In this document: positions 24,749-36,869 of the stretch, in pieces | Position numbering within the stretch: the stretch's first letter is position 1 | Layout of the letters: each line of letters starts with the position of its first letter | Assembly: GCF_008710145.1 (NCBI RefSeq) | Contig: NZ_VYKL01000030.1 | Location: 31,557-95,556, forward strand | Source: Niallia endozanthoxylica | Lineage (GTDB): Bacteria > Bacillota > Bacilli > Bacillales > Cytobacillaceae | DNA: 64,000 nt | Direction: 5' to 3' | Position numbers and translations under genes: made by a program | Notes under the pieces: model-generated | The model's database searches: none | What the model saw: the letters and a program-made list of their open reading frames with translations, nothing else | Told to the model about the DNA's origin: nothing

Positions 24749-25829
24749 ATATAGTATCGCAGTCTGTTATCACCACTGAAAGCTTTTCCGCTAAATTGAT
24801 TTCATACGGCTCCACAGGATGGTCATCTTCTTCCAAAATTCTTATAACCGGACGGTCATTCAACGATTTATTTTGTTTAACGACAACTCCTTTTCTTCCA
24901 TCATTTAAGGAAACCGTGATTCCCACTGGATAAATGGCTACTGAATTTTGAAAAGCTTTCACAATCTCAGCTTGAAAGTGACGACCTGTTCCAGCATACA
25001 ACATTTCCAATCCTTCATGAGGAAGCATTGCATTCCGGTAGACTCGATGAGAGGTCACCGCATCAAACACATCTGCCACTGCAACAATTCTCGCGTAATC
25101 GTGAATTTCATCACCTCGAAGTCCTCTTGGGTAGCCGGAGCCATCCAGCCGCTCATGATGCTGAAAGGCGCAATGAGAGACGAGCAGCGGAACTGCATGC
25201 GTGCCCCGAAGCAATTCAAAGCCTTCAGATGAATGTTTTTTTACAATCGCAAATTCTTCATCTGTCAGCCTTCCAGGTTTCATCAGAATTTCCTTCGGCA
25301 CTGCAATCTTGCCAATATCATGCAAAAGAGCACCAAGGCCGATTGTTTCTAATTTAGCAGTTGGCAACTTAAGCTCCATCCCGAGCGCCAAAGAATACAG
25401 TGTCACATTTAATGAATGAGTAAAAATATAGGTATCGTGTACACATACATCCGAGAGAATAGACAACAATTCTGAACTGTTATTTAACTCGCTCATAATA
25501 TGCTTAATAACTGTTTGATATTCTTTAATAGATTTTTCCATAATGAACGATTTAGATTCAAGCGGCTCTGAATAAATTTTTTTAAAAGTAGTGGCAATAG
25601 TAGCTAATGCTTCCCTTTTTAACGGATCTGATATAGGTTCCCTAAAAACAATATCTTCCGTATTCTTATCTTCTATATAAATATAAGTAATCCCCATCTC
25701 TATTAACCGCTTTAACATACGTTGCTCAAGAACAACACCTTTATTTATTAAGATTCGGCCACTTTCATTATAAATAGCCTTTCCGAGCTTTGTATTTATC
25801 TCTACTGATGAAGTCTTTACTAATCTCAT
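24729..25829 (-). CDS. HD-GYP domain c-di-GMP phosphodiesterase, 3' end overlapped by IscB element
   Basis: 366-residue protein: N-terminal region of about 120 residues (KLGKAIYNESGRILINKG start) and an HD-GYP domain at about 135-300 with HSLNVTLYSLALG, LLHDIGKIAVP, FQHHERLDGSGYPRGL and VADVFDAVTS. Expected to hydrolyse cyclic di-GMP; no output domain. Start 25829 (MRLVKTSS) with AGGTG upstream; the frame further upstream lacks an RBS. The last codons and the stop (CELPRA-stop) are made of the first bases of the inserted omega RNA, so only the extreme C-terminus is altered. Confidence 0.88.
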   Translation of the reverse strand: MRLVKTSSVEINTKLGKAIYNESGRILINKGVVLEQRMLKRLIEMGITYIYIEDKNTEDIVFREPISDPLKREALATIATTFKKIYSEPLESKSFIMEKSIKEYQTVIKHIMSELNNSSELLSILSDVCVHDTYIFTHSLNVTLYSLALGMELKLPTAKLETIGLGALLHDIGKIAVPKEILMKPGRLTDEEFAIVKKHSSEGFELLRGTHAVPLLVSHCAFQHHERLDGSGYPRGLRGDEIHDYARIVAVADVFDAVTSHRVYRNAMLPHEGLEMLYAGTGRHFQAEIVKAFQNSVAIYPVGITVSLNDGRKGVVVKQNKSLNDRPVIRILEEDDHPVEPYEINLAEKLSVVITDCDTICELPRA

Positions 25830-25970
25830 ACAATAAGCACCTACAGATTCTTTTTTTACTATCAGAGCAATAGATAATATTACATACACGTCCAACATAA
25901 CCTGAAAAATTCTATTATTACAAGATACAATAGTCCCTATTCCCTAAACAACATTCCAAATATATTAATT

Positions 25971-25997
25971 AAAAAAAGGGCAGTCGCGATGACTCCC
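25971..25997 (-). terminator. Terminator of yunC
   Basis: Minus strand GGGAGTC-ATCGC-GACTGCCC followed by TTTTTTT, one mismatch in the stem. Confidence 0.8.
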
Positions 25998-26003
25998 CTC
26001 CTT

Positions 26004-26306
26004 CTATAACATTTTAAGCATAGCTTCTTTTCCAATCATCCCTTTATGAATTCCCATTGATTCTGCTTCATGGGTAACCGATTCAAGGGGTGCTTCCAGA
26101 AGCTGTTCAATTGTTTTGACACCAACTGCTCTGCCGGCGATGACCTTTCTATCTTTCAACTTTTCATTCAGCAATGCGACGTCAAGCGCCCCGCACATAA
26201 TATATCCTTTATCACTTGTCACAACAAGCAGGTTGGTTTTGGGTAAAATGACAGAGATACTTAAAAAGGTATGTCCACTAATTTCAATTGGTGAAACATC
26301 AATCAT
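26004..26306 (-). CDS. yunC: YunC family protein (DUF1805)
   Basis: 100-residue DUF1805 protein of unknown function. Conserved core: VILPKTNLLVVTSDKGYIMCGALDVALLNEKL, with Cys in the GYIMCGALD motif, then AGRAVGVKTIEQLLEAPLESV and a C-terminal GMIGKEAMLKML. Its neighbour yunD and position match B. subtilis. Start 26306 (MIDVSPIEI) has AAAGGAG 10 nt upstream; the ATG at 26315 is too close to that site. Confidence 0.88.
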   Translation of the reverse strand: MIDVSPIEISGHTFLSISVILPKTNLLVVTSDKGYIMCGALDVALLNEKLKDRKVIAGRAVGVKTIEQLLEAPLESVTHEAESMGIHKGMIGKEAMLKML

Positions 26307-26367
26307 GAATAACATGCTCCTTTCCTTTTTCTACTACACAATATGTCGGAAAGGAGCAAAGCGTGTG

Positions 26368-27741
26368 TTAATTGACCGATTGTTTTTCTATCTCACCAAT
26401 TCTCCACTCTAATAAGTGACGAAGGAATTCGGGTAAATAATACTGCTTATGCTTAGCTCGAAAAACAGATGGAAAAAATCGTCCAAATGTAAACATATCA
26501 GGAATCGCGAGCTTATAAATCCTAGCACTTTCAATTAATTGCCCATGAATATAAAAATGATAATAATCCTTTTCCTTTTTTACATCAATGCCACTGTAGA
26601 CTATTTTTCCCATCAGTTTGCCGCGAAAGCCTAGTCCAAATATTTGCAGGTCTTTCCACTTTTCATCCATTGTCTGAACAAGGACTTCCTTCAACTCAGC
26701 TCCCGACAGCTCTACGACTGCCGGGTTAATCGGATGAGGACATAATTTCAATAAATCATATCTGGTCACTTGGCCGCTTGGTAAGCTTTCCAATATTAAT
26801 CCTTCATTCATAAAAGCACAATCAGCATGGCACCAATCTTGAATCGCTTGACAAAGCATGACAGCCAGGTCTTCTTTCGATATATCATCACAATCTAATG
26901 CGACGACAGAGGAAGATAGAATATCCTTCCCCATTTTGTACAATTCATTCACTTTTTCTTCTTCATTTTCTGCCGGAGGCAAATCATTAGTATCATACAG
27001 CCACGCTTTTTTCTCGACGATTCGTCCTGAAGCACTGTCAACTGTCAATTGAATATGACCGATGTACATTCCATACTTGCCTGCACATGTAAGAAGTGTG
27101 TTACCCTCCATTTTCCCCTCATGAAGGATATGATGCGTATGTCCGCCAATAACTACTTCAATCTCCGGGAATTCTTGTCCAATTCGTTCATCATCATGAA
27201 TACCCAAATGAGAAAGCAGAATCAGGATGTCTGCCTTTTCTTTTAAAAGACTGATTTGCTGCTTAAGAGAATCAAATGGATCATGTGTCTGCCAGCCTAA
27301 CAGATCATAAAGATAGGCATAATTTGCCGTTAGCCCGGTAACACCCAATTTGACGCCGTTTTTCGTTTCATAAATGGTATGATCCTTAAGCCATTGGGGA
27401 CGCTGGCCATCTTTATAGACCAAATTAGCTAATAAAACATCAAACTGCCGGTTCTCATATAATTGATCTAAATCATCATATGGAAACGTAATCCCCTCAT
27501 TATTACCAATTGTTATCGCATGAAAGCCTGCTTCATTTAATAATTCTATATTTCCCTTCCCTTTGGTAGCTTCTGTTAAGGGATGAGAGCGGTCAGCATG
27601 ATCACCAATATCAAATAAAAAGAATTCCTCACCTGCATCCTGATGCCATTTTCTTCGTTCTTCAAGAAACTGCTGCATACGCGGCCAATGCTCAAAATGA
27701 CTATGTAAATCATTCGTATGATAAATATGGATAACTTCCAA
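26368..27741 (-). CDS. yunD: YunD: 5'-nucleotidase / cyclic phosphodiesterase-type metallophosphatase
   Basis: 457-residue calcineurin-like metallophosphoesterase of the UshA/5'-nucleotidase type, without signal peptide, hence cytosolic. Metal-binding motifs: HTNDLHSHFEHW at about 8-19, DIGDHADRS near 45, GNNEG near 79, and ILLSHLGIHDD plus EVVIGGHTHHILH near 180-210. The C-terminal substrate-recognition domain begins near 265 (PAVVELSGAELKEVLVQ). The B. subtilis protein is annotated only by homology, so the substrate is uncertain. Upstream of and probably co-transcribed with yunC. Confidence 0.9.
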   Translation of the reverse strand: MEVIHIYHTNDLHSHFEHWPRMQQFLEERRKWHQDAGEEFFLFDIGDHADRSHPLTEATKGKGNIELLNEAGFHAITIGNNEGITFPYDDLDQLYENRQFDVLLANLVYKDGQRPQWLKDHTIYETKNGVKLGVTGLTANYAYLYDLLGWQTHDPFDSLKQQISLLKEKADILILLSHLGIHDDERIGQEFPEIEVVIGGHTHHILHEGKMEGNTLLTCAGKYGMYIGHIQLTVDSASGRIVEKKAWLYDTNDLPPAENEEEKVNELYKMGKDILSSSVVALDCDDISKEDLAVMLCQAIQDWCHADCAFMNEGLILESLPSGQVTRYDLLKLCPHPINPAVVELSGAELKEVLVQTMDEKWKDLQIFGLGFRGKLMGKIVYSGIDVKKEKDYYHFYIHGQLIESARIYKLAIPDMFTFGRFFPSVFRAKHKQYYLPEFLRHLLEWRIGEIEKQSVN

Positions 27742-27827
27742 ATTCCATCACCTTCCCTTCTCACTCTAAGTGACTGATAAAACTTTTTTCTTTTTCTTCA
27801 TCATAGCAGAAAAGTCCCAAAATCTCT

Positions 27828-27945
27828 TTAACTTCATACTGAAGTTAAGCCTCCGGCGGATGCCTCGGATTTTTAAAGGTATTTTATCGAGCATGCTCGA
27901 TAAAAATCCGGGCGCAAATTCGGCGAGCGAATTTGATTAAAGACC
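27828..27945 (+). repeat. GAAGTTAAGCC repeat with TCGA hairpins, copy 1
   Basis: Hairpin TTAACTTCA-tac-TGAAGTTAA, then GCCTCCGGCG, TTTTATCGAGCATGCTCGATAAAA and CAAATTCGGCGAGCGAATTTG. The same order appears on the minus strand at 34797-34993 and 42442-42727. Located between yunE and yunD. Confidence 0.8.
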
Positions 27946-28755
27946 ACTGAAAATTAAACGAATTCCAACAATGATTAAAACAATTCTTAATAGGGTCACA
28001 ATTGTTTTTCCCGGCAGTTTTTGATTGAGTAACGCACCGGCTTGTCCTCCAAACCAGGCACCCGGAATAAGGGCGAGCGCAAATAACCAATTGATGTTTC
28101 CCATAATAATATGGGTCACGGAACTGGTAATCGATGTTAAAAATAATAAGAGCATTGAAGTGGCAACAGCAATATGGGGTGGAAAGAAGAATAACAGAAT
28201 CATGGCTGGAACCATTAAAGAACCGCCGCCAATGCCTAAGAGACCACCCAGGAAGCCAACGATGATCGAAATAGATATTGCCATCAGCGGACGATAGCCG
28301 TAGGATTGTTCATTCCCAGCTTCATCAATATAGGTTCGCCAAATGCCCTTTTCAGATTTCCTTTTTAATGGCTTTAATTTATCCTTAAACATGAGGATAA
28401 ACGACATAAATATCATAAAGATACCAAACCAAATTGAAAAAGCGTCAACATCTAACTGCTTATTTACCCAGGCCCCGAACATCCCTGCTGGACCGCTTCC
28501 AATAAAAAAAATCAGTCCGCTCTTATAATCAACCCTTTTCTGCTTATAATAAGCAATTGTCGAGGATAAACCGGTAAAAATAATCACTAAAAGCGAAGTA
28601 CCTGCAGCAACTTGCGGCGACACTTCACCAATCAAGGCCGTAGACCCTCCTAAAAACAATAAAGCAGGTACAATAACAATTCCCCCGCCAAGACCAACAA
28701 GACTTCCTATTGTCCCTGCTATAAATCCAAGCAGCACAAGGATTATATACTCCAT
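27937..28755 (-). CDS. yunE: TauE/SafE-type anion permease YunE
   Basis: 272-residue integral membrane protein of the TauE/SafE (DUF81) family, which exports sulfite or organosulfur anions. Two homologous halves each begin with the glycine-rich motif: GSLVGLGGGIVIVPALLFL at about 17-35 and GFLGGLLGIGGGSLMVPAMIL at about 161-181, with about eight TM helices in total. A C-terminal GGQAGALLNQKLPGKTIV segment is typical. Substrate unknown. Placed next to the suf operon, but separated from it by a strong terminator. Confidence 0.88.
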   Translation of the reverse strand: MEYIILVLLGFIAGTIGSLVGLGGGIVIVPALLFLGGSTALIGEVSPQVAAGTSLLVIIFTGLSSTIAYYKQKRVDYKSGLIFFIGSGPAGMFGAWVNKQLDVDAFSIWFGIFMIFMSFILMFKDKLKPLKRKSEKGIWRTYIDEAGNEQSYGYRPLMAISISIIVGFLGGLLGIGGGSLMVPAMILLFFFPPHIAVATSMLLLFLTSITSSVTHIIMGNINWLFALALIPGAWFGGQAGALLNQKLPGKTIVTLLRIVLIIVGIRLIFSGL

Positions 28756-28869
28756 ACTTTCACACCTTCTATGCTTGACAGACCTTTTCTTCTGCCTTTT
28801 ACTTTACGTTTTAAGAATAGCTAATTAAGGGATAAATGTAAAATGCTGAATAAATGGGTTCATTCGGCT

Positions 28870-28911
28870 AAAAAAACAAAACCGTCTTGCCTCTAAGGCA
28901 AAACGGTTTTG
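28870..28911 (-). terminator. Terminator of the suf operon
   Basis: Minus strand CAAAACCGTTTTGCC-TTAGA-GGCAAGACGGTTTTG followed by TTTTTTT; one mismatch. Confidence 0.9.
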
Positions 28912-28931
28912 CTTCTGTTTTGATACAACTA

Positions 28932-30329
28932 TTAACCGATAGAACCTTCCATTTCGAACTTGATAAGACGGTTCATTTCTACTGCATATTCCATTGGCAG
29001 TTCTTTTGTAAATGGTTCAATGAAGCCCATTACAATCATTTCAGTTGCTTCCTGCTCTGAAACACCACGGCTCATTAGATAGAATAATTGTTCCTCTGAA
29101 ACCTTTGATACTTTCGCTTCATGCTCGAGTGAAATATTATCATTTAAGATTTCATTATATGGAATTGTATCTGATGTTGATTGATTATCCATAATTAATG
29201 TATCACATTCAATGTTTGCACGAGCACCATCCGCTTTACGCCCAAAATGGACCTGTCCGCGGTACGTTACTTTACCGCCATGCTTAGAGATTGACTTAGA
29301 TACAATCGTTGAAGATGTATTTGGTGCTAAATGAATCATTTTTGCACCCGCATCCTGATGCTGTCCTTTACCGGCAATTGCGATAGAAAGTGTCAGCCCG
29401 CGTGCACCTTCACCTTTCAAAATAACAGCTGGATATTTCATTGTTAATTTAGATCCGATATTACCGTCAATCCATTCCATCGTCGCGTTTGCTTCACACA
29501 CCGCACGCTTTGTTACCAGGTTGAACACGTTGTTTGCCCAGTTTTGAATAGTGGTATAACGGCAATAAGCATCCTTTTTAATAATGATTTCAACAACCGC
29601 ACTGTGAAGTGAATTGGTTGTGTAGACAGGAGCTGTACAGCCTTCTACATAATGTACAGATGCACCCTCATCAACAATAATTAACGTACGCTCGAATTGA
29701 CCCATATTCTCTGAGTTAATACGGAAATACGCTTGCAGCGGTGTATCAACCTTAACCCCTTTTGGTACATAGATGAAAGATCCACCAGACCATACAGCAG
29801 AGTTTAGCGCTGCAAATTTGTTATCTGTCGGAGGAATAACCTTTGCCCAGTGCTCACGGAAAATATCTTCATTTTCGCGTAAGGCTGAATCTGTATCTTT
29901 AAATACGATTCCTAGCGCTTCAAGATCTTCCTTCATATTATGATAAACAACTTCTGATTCGTATTGAGCAGATACTCCAGCTAAATACTTTTGCTCTGCT
30001 TCCGGAATCCCAAGCTTATCAAAAGTCTGCTTAATCTCATCTGGAACCTCATCCCATGATTTTTCAGATTTTTCTGATGGTTTTACGTAATACGTAATTT
30101 CATCAAAGTCTAATGATTTTAAATCTCCACCCCACTGCGGCATTGGCTTACTGTAGAAGAGATCCAATGATTTCAAGCGGAAATCAAGCATCCACTGTGG
30201 CTCATTTTTCATTTTTGAAATTTCTTCAACAATTTCCTTCGTTAAGCCGCGCTTTGAACGGAATATGGAGACGTCTTTATCATGAAAGCCATATTTGTAA
30301 TCACCAATTTCAGGTGCTTTTTTTGCCAT
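28932..30329 (-). CDS. sufB: Fe-S cluster assembly scaffold SufB
   Basis: 465-residue scaffold of the SufBCD complex, on which [4Fe-4S] clusters are built from sulfur supplied by SufS/SufU. Conserved parts: [19 protein letters not shown] at the N-terminus, the beta-helix core with [34 protein letters not shown], and the C-terminal [20 protein letters not shown] shared with SufD. The Cys in VEGCTAP is of the type implicated in sulfur transfer. Last gene of sufCDSUB, followed by a strong terminator. RBS AGGAGG. Confidence 0.97.
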   Translation of the reverse strand: MAKKAPEIGDYKYGFHDKDVSIFRSKRGLTKEIVEEISKMKNEPQWMLDFRLKSLDLFYSKPMPQWGGDLKSLDFDEITYYVKPSEKSEKSWDEVPDEIKQTFDKLGIPEAEQKYLAGVSAQYESEVVYHNMKEDLEALGIVFKDTDSALRENEDIFREHWAKVIPPTDNKFAALNSAVWSGGSFIYVPKGVKVDTPLQAYFRINSENMGQFERTLIIVDEGASVHYVEGCTAPVYTTNSLHSAVVEIIIKKDAYCRYTTIQNWANNVFNLVTKRAVCEANATMEWIDGNIGSKLTMKYPAVILKGEGARGLTLSIAIAGKGQHQDAGAKMIHLAPNTSSTIVSKSISKHGGKVTYRGQVHFGRKADGARANIECDTLIMDNQSTSDTIPYNEILNDNISLEHEAKVSKVSEEQLFYLMSRGVSEQEATEMIVMGFIEPFTKELPMEYAVEMNRLIKFEMEGSIG

Positions 30330-30410
30330 CGCCTTAGTCCTCCTTTATAAGGGAAGCTAAGCAGCTTCCACTTATTATTTTACTTTATCTATCCTTCAAT
30401 GGACAGAATC

Positions 30411-33383
<2,973 letters not shown>

Positions 33384-33400
33384 GATAAAATCCTCCTAAC

Positions 33401-34186
33401 TTACGCTTCTTGACCGACTGTTTCGTCTTCAATTCCTAGCTCTTGTTTAATCCAGTCATAACCTTCTGCTTCTAATCGATGTGCAAGCTCTGGACCGCCT
33501 GACTTAACAACACGGCCTTGCATCATTACATGCACATAGTCAGGAGTAATATAGTTTAAAAGACGTTGATAGTGAGTAATAACTAAGCAGCCGAAATCTT
33601 CGCCGCGCATTTCGTTGATTCCTTTTGAAACAACCTTTAATGCATCAATGTCAAGTCCTGAGTCAATTTCATCAAGAATAGCAATTCTTGGCTGCAGCAT
33701 CATTAACTGAAGAATTTCATTACGCTTCTTTTCACCGCCAGAGAAACCTTCATTTAAATAGCGCTGCGCCATATCTGGATCCATATCAAGGAATTCCATT
33801 TTGCTGTCCATTTGACGAATAAATTTCATTAATGAAATCTCATTGCCTTCCCCGCGGCGGCTGTTAATTGCTGAACGTAAAAACTCAGCATTTGTCACAC
33901 CGCTAATTTCACTTGGATACTGCATGGCAAGAAATAGACCTGCACGGGCACGCTCATCCACTTCCATTTCTAGAACATTTTGTCCATCCAGCGTGATGCT
34001 TCCTTGTGTCACTTCATATTTTGGGTGTCCCATAATAGCTGAAGATAAAGTTGATTTACCTGTTCCATTTGGTCCCATGATTGCGTGGAATTCTCCACCT
34101 TTTATTTCAAGGTTTAAACCCTTTAAAATTTCTTTACCCTCAATAGAGACATGTAAGTCTTTAATGGTTAGTACAGATCCTGCCAT
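33401..34186 (-). CDS. sufC: SufC ATPase
   Basis: 261-residue ABC-type ATPase powering the SufBCD scaffold. Walker A GPNGTGKST at about 36-44, ABC signature NEGFSGGEKKRNEILQL near 145-160, Walker B IAILDEIDSGLDIDAL with the D-loop, and the SufC-typical switch ITHYQRLLNYI. Start 34186 (MAGSVLTIK) follows GGAGGG by 11 nt; the upstream in-frame start is unsupported. First gene of the operon, with promoter at 34268-34296. Confidence 0.96.
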   Translation of the reverse strand: MAGSVLTIKDLHVSIEGKEILKGLNLEIKGGEFHAIMGPNGTGKSTLSSAIMGHPKYEVTQGSITLDGQNVLEMEVDERARAGLFLAMQYPSEISGVTNAEFLRSAINSRRGEGNEISLMKFIRQMDSKMEFLDMDPDMAQRYLNEGFSGGEKKRNEILQLMMLQPRIAILDEIDSGLDIDALKVVSKGINEMRGEDFGCLVITHYQRLLNYITPDYVHVMMQGRVVKSGGPELAHRLEAEGYDWIKQELGIEDETVGQEA

Positions 34187-34267
34187 AATTTTTATACCCT
34201 CCAAAAAAATAATTTATCTTGTCGGTTAGTAACCGGCTTTCTTAATTCTCATTCTATTCTCATTACA

Positions 34268-34296
34268 ATCTTATACTAAATTGTATTTGTTAGCAA
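34268..34296 (-). promoter_or_regulatory. Promoter of suf operon
   Basis: Minus strand TTGCTA, 17-nt spacer, TAAGAT, about 80 nt before the sufC start. No riboswitch or clear operator was recognised nearby. Confidence 0.5.
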
Positions 34297-34513
34297 CATT
34301 TATGTAGTATTTACAGGCTTTTCAAACAAAACTATTTAGAAAGTCCGTTTAATCGCTATTGAGAATGGATTTCAGCTATTTTCAATTAGCCTGAAAATAA
34401 TAATTTATTAAAATATTTTTATTTACGGACTCACATTACACACCACCATGCTAGTATATAAATTTTCGTTTTTTCTTCATCCTATAGTATGCGGCATTAA
34501 GTCCGTTTTATTT

Positions 34514-34526
34514 GGTGTCAGGCACC
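34514..34526. repeat. GTGTCAGGCACC half copy
   Basis: GGTGTCAGGCACC only; the second arm is missing. Confidence 0.6.
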
Positions 34527-34560
34527 AAAAAAACCAGCGCACGGGAATTGCACTGGTTTA
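34527..34560 (-). terminator. Terminator behind small ORF at 34.6 kb
   Basis: Minus strand AAACCAGTGCA-attcccg-TGCGCTGGTTT followed by TTTT, one mismatch. Confidence 0.75.
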
Positions 34561-34591
34561 TATATACTTATTATACATGGTCCTGTCTATT

Positions 34592-34798
34592 TTATAAATG
34601 ATGTTGCTTTTTGGCAAAATTTTCAACGATTTTTCTGCTAAGACTGTATTCTTGTTCGCGTCGATTTTCTACTTTCATTCTTTCTTGATGCTTTTGGCAA
34701 TAGACTTCAAATCCAATTCCATGTGCATGATGCATGGCTTTTTCCATTTCATGAGTATAATTCATGTGTAAGCTGCTAATGGTTCTCAATCCCTTCAA
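34592..34798 (-). CDS. Small hypothetical protein, start uncertain
   Basis: Up to 68 residues, not recognised. His/Glu/Lys-rich and probably helical: HEMEKAMHHAHGIGFEVYCQ, then HQERMKVENRREQEY and ENFAKKQHHL. A possible start is the internal ATG at about 34765 (MNYTHEMEK) without a clear RBS; the outer start is a TTG near GAAGGGA. A proper terminator hairpin 30 nt after its stop on the same strand supports real expression. Upstream lies a dispersed repeat. Confidence 0.4.
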   Translation of the reverse strand: MKGLRTISSLHMNYTHEMEKAMHHAHGIGFEVYCQKHQERMKVENRREQEYSLSRKIVENFAKKQHHL

Positions 34799-34993
34799 AA
34801 ATCAAATTCGCTCGTCGAATTTGCGCCCGGATTTTTATCGATCTCGCTCGATAAAATACCGTAAAAAATCGCAAGGCTCGCCGGAGGCTTAACTTCATTC
34901 AGCCAGGGTTTCACCCCCTACTGTATCAGAGCGCCTTTTACATTCACCCCCGACTTACAGAGTGGAGGACTTCTGCTGAATGAAGTTAAGTAA
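34797..34993 (-). repeat. GAAGTTAAGCC repeat with TCGA hairpins, copy 2
   Basis: On the minus strand: CTTAACTTCATTCAGCAG, a GGGGGTGAA block, GGGGGTGAAACCCTGGCTG, TGAATGAAGTTAAGCC, then GGCGAGCCTTGCGA, TTTTATCGAGCGAGATCGATAAAA split over a hairpin, and CAAATTCGACGAGCGAATTTG. The first half has the same style as the repeats at 5283 and 10579. Confidence 0.8.
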
Positions 34994-35248
34994 GTCTGAC
35001 ATAGCATAAGTTGTATTATTTTTATATGCTACCATCCTTGCGTAAAACTCCTCAAATCCGAAAATAAACCATTTTCGGCGTATATTCTTGTTTATTGGTT
35101 GTTGATAACGACCATTCGACACTATTCTTAAATTTTCTTTTAATTTCTTCAATTTACATCCCTTCTCAGCAGCAGAATACAACAAAAATATATTTTTTAA
35201 AAATGGCTTTGTTAAAGTACTCTGTTGATGAACTAGATTTTGACTCAT
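34955..35248 (-). CDS. Doubtful short ORF ending in repeat sequence
   Basis: Up to 97 residues with no recognised family. An inner TTG at about 35158, behind GAGAAGGGATG, would give LKKLKENLRIVSNGRYQQ and then RRKWFIFGFEEFYARM. Its last 20 codons run into the dispersed repeat, which suggests a disrupted or accidental frame. The N-terminal part overlaps a MITE-like fragment. Could be a gene relic. Confidence 0.25.
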   Translation of the reverse strand: MSQNLVHQQSTLTKPFLKNIFLLYSAAEKGCKLKKLKENLRIVSNGRYQQPINKNIRRKWFIFGFEEFYARMVAYKNNTTYAMSDLLNFIQQKSSTL

Positions 35249-35293
35249 TCATGTGAAATGAACAATGTTATTTAACAAAAAAAAAACAAAGCC
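35207..35293. repeat. Fragment of MITE-like repeat
   Basis: Contains TTTTGACTCATTCATG and AACAATGTTATTTAAC...AACAAAGCC, which match the ends of the element at 50694-50872 with the middle missing. Next to it, AAAACAAAGCCACAGC and GCTATGGCTTTGTTTT form the metQ terminator. Confidence 0.5.
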
Positions 35294-35338
35294 ACAGCCC
35301 CTTTTTCATTGGGAGCTATGGCTTTGTTTTTATCCTTC

Positions 35339-36187
35339 TTATTCAGATACTGGTACGACAGCACCTTCATATTGTTCTAAAATAAAATCTTGAATTTCCT
35401 TTGAGCGTAATACTTCAACTAATGCTTTGATTTCTTCTTTGCTTTCGTCACCTTTGCGAACAGCAATAATATTTACATATGGTGACTCACTGTCTTCGAT
35501 TGCAATGGAATCTTCAAGTGGATTTAACCCAGCGTCAATCGCAAAGTTGGAGTTGATTAGAACGATGTCACCTTCATCGTTATTAAAGATTTGCGGTAAA
35601 AGCTCAGCCGCATATTCTGTATCAAATTCTAAATTTCTTGGGTTTTCTACGATATCTTCTAATGTAGCAGCTGTTTTATCAATACCATCTTTTAGTGTAA
35701 TTAAGCCTTCTTTTTCAAGTAATGAAAGAACACGACCATGGTCTGCAACAGAGTTACTGATAATAACTGTGGCATTATCTGGCAAATCCTTTAATGATTT
35801 ATGTTTCTTTGAATAAATCCCGATTGGCTCGATATGAATACCGCCAGCATTGGCAAAATCATAATTATTATCTTTCATTTGAGTTTCAAAATAAGGAATA
35901 TGCTGGAAATAGTTTGCATCAAGATCTCCTGCATCTAAAGCTTGGTTTGGAAGGACATAGTCCTGGAATGTCTCAATTTGAAGCTCAATGCCTTTTTCCT
36001 CTAAAAGCGGTTTTGCCTGCTCTAAAATCTCAGCATGCGGTACGTTTGATGCACCAATCACAATCTTTTTCTCTTCTTCTTTTGATTCTGCTGCAGAATC
36101 ATCCTTACTTTCTTCCGTTCCACCGCCGCAAGCAGCCAGTAAAAGAACGAGTGCTAATGAGAATAATGCTGTTAACCATTTTTTCAT
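35339..36187 (-). CDS. metQ: Methionine ABC transporter substrate-binding lipoprotein
   Basis: 282-residue NlpA-family lipoprotein capturing L- or D-methionine outside the membrane. Signal peptide with lipobox LLLAAC (Cys20). Typical segments: VIGASNVPHAEILEQAKPLL, FQDYVLPNQALDAGDLDANYFQHIPYFE and NLEFDTEYAAELLPQIF. Last gene of metNIQ, so under the S-box upstream of metN. A terminator hairpin (about 35287-35330) follows. Confidence 0.95.
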   Translation of the reverse strand: MKKWLTALFSLALVLLLAACGGGTEESKDDSAAESKEEEKKIVIGASNVPHAEILEQAKPLLEEKGIELQIETFQDYVLPNQALDAGDLDANYFQHIPYFETQMKDNNYDFANAGGIHIEPIGIYSKKHKSLKDLPDNATVIISNSVADHGRVLSLLEKEGLITLKDGIDKTAATLEDIVENPRNLEFDTEYAAELLPQIFNNDEGDIVLINSNFAIDAGLNPLEDSIAIEDSESPYVNIIAVRKGDESKEEIKALVEVLRSKEIQDFILEQYEGAVVPVSE

Positions 36188-36200
36188 TTTGACAACCCCT

Positions 36201-36869
36201 TTACCTTTTATCTATTTTATTTGTTATAATATCTCCAATAAATTGAATGATAAATACAATAACTAGTACCATAATTGTAGCCATCAGTGTCACATCAAAA
36301 CGTCCGCGCTGGAATCCTTCCAGATAAGCTAGGTTCCCTAGACCTCCTGCACCAATGACACCAGCCATTGCGGTAAAACTTACCAATGAAATGGCTGTTA
36401 CTGTTATCCCTGAAACAAGGGCTGGCAATGATTCAGGAATCAATACTTTCCATATAATCGTACTTGTTTTCGCTCCCATTGATCTTGCTGCTTCAATGAC
36501 GCCTTTATCAATTTCTCTTAGTCCAATTTCAACCATACGGGCATAAAATGGGGCTGACCCGATAATTAAGGCCGGTAATGCCGCATTTTCACCAATCATT
36601 GTTCCAAATATGAGTTTGGTAAATGGAATCAAAAGAACGATTAAGATAATAAACGGTATGGACCGGAATATATTGACTATGGCGCTGATTACTTTATTAA
36701 TTGCATAATTCTGCCACAGATTTCCCTTTGCTGTTAAAAATAATAATAATCCTAGAATAATACCAAGAATAAAGGTAGCAAGAGTGGAAATTCCAGTCAT
36801 ATATAAGGTTTCATTCGTTGCTTCCCACATTTTATCCCATTTAACATTCGGGAACCATTGATTAAGCAT
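36201..36869 (-). CDS. metI: Methionine ABC transporter permease
   Basis: 222-residue inner-membrane permease with five or so TM helices. ETLYMTGISTLATFILGIIL near the N-terminus and the EAA loop EAARSMGAKTSTIIWKVLIP at about 140-159, which contacts MetN. Overlaps metN by 8 nt, showing coupled translation. Confidence 0.95.
   Translation of the reverse strand: MLNQWFPNVKWDKMWEATNETLYMTGISTLATFILGIILGLLLFLTAKGNLWQNYAINKVISAIVNIFRSIPFIILIVLLIPFTKLIFGTMIGENAALPALIIGSAPFYARMVEIGLREIDKGVIEAARSMGAKTSTIIWKVLIPESLPALVSGITVTAISLVSFTAMAGVIGAGGLGNLAYLEGFQRGRFDVTLMATIMVLVIVFIIQFIGDIITNKIDKR

Larger units (their letters stand above)
34187..34591. other. 405-bp intergenic region upstream of sufC
   Basis: Besides the suf promoter it holds an inverted AGTCCGT (about 34340) / ACGGACT (about 34425) pair and a third AGTCCGTTTTA at about 34499, a half copy of the GTGTCAGGCACC repeat and a terminator hairpin near its end. 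No gene seen. Confidence 0.5.
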
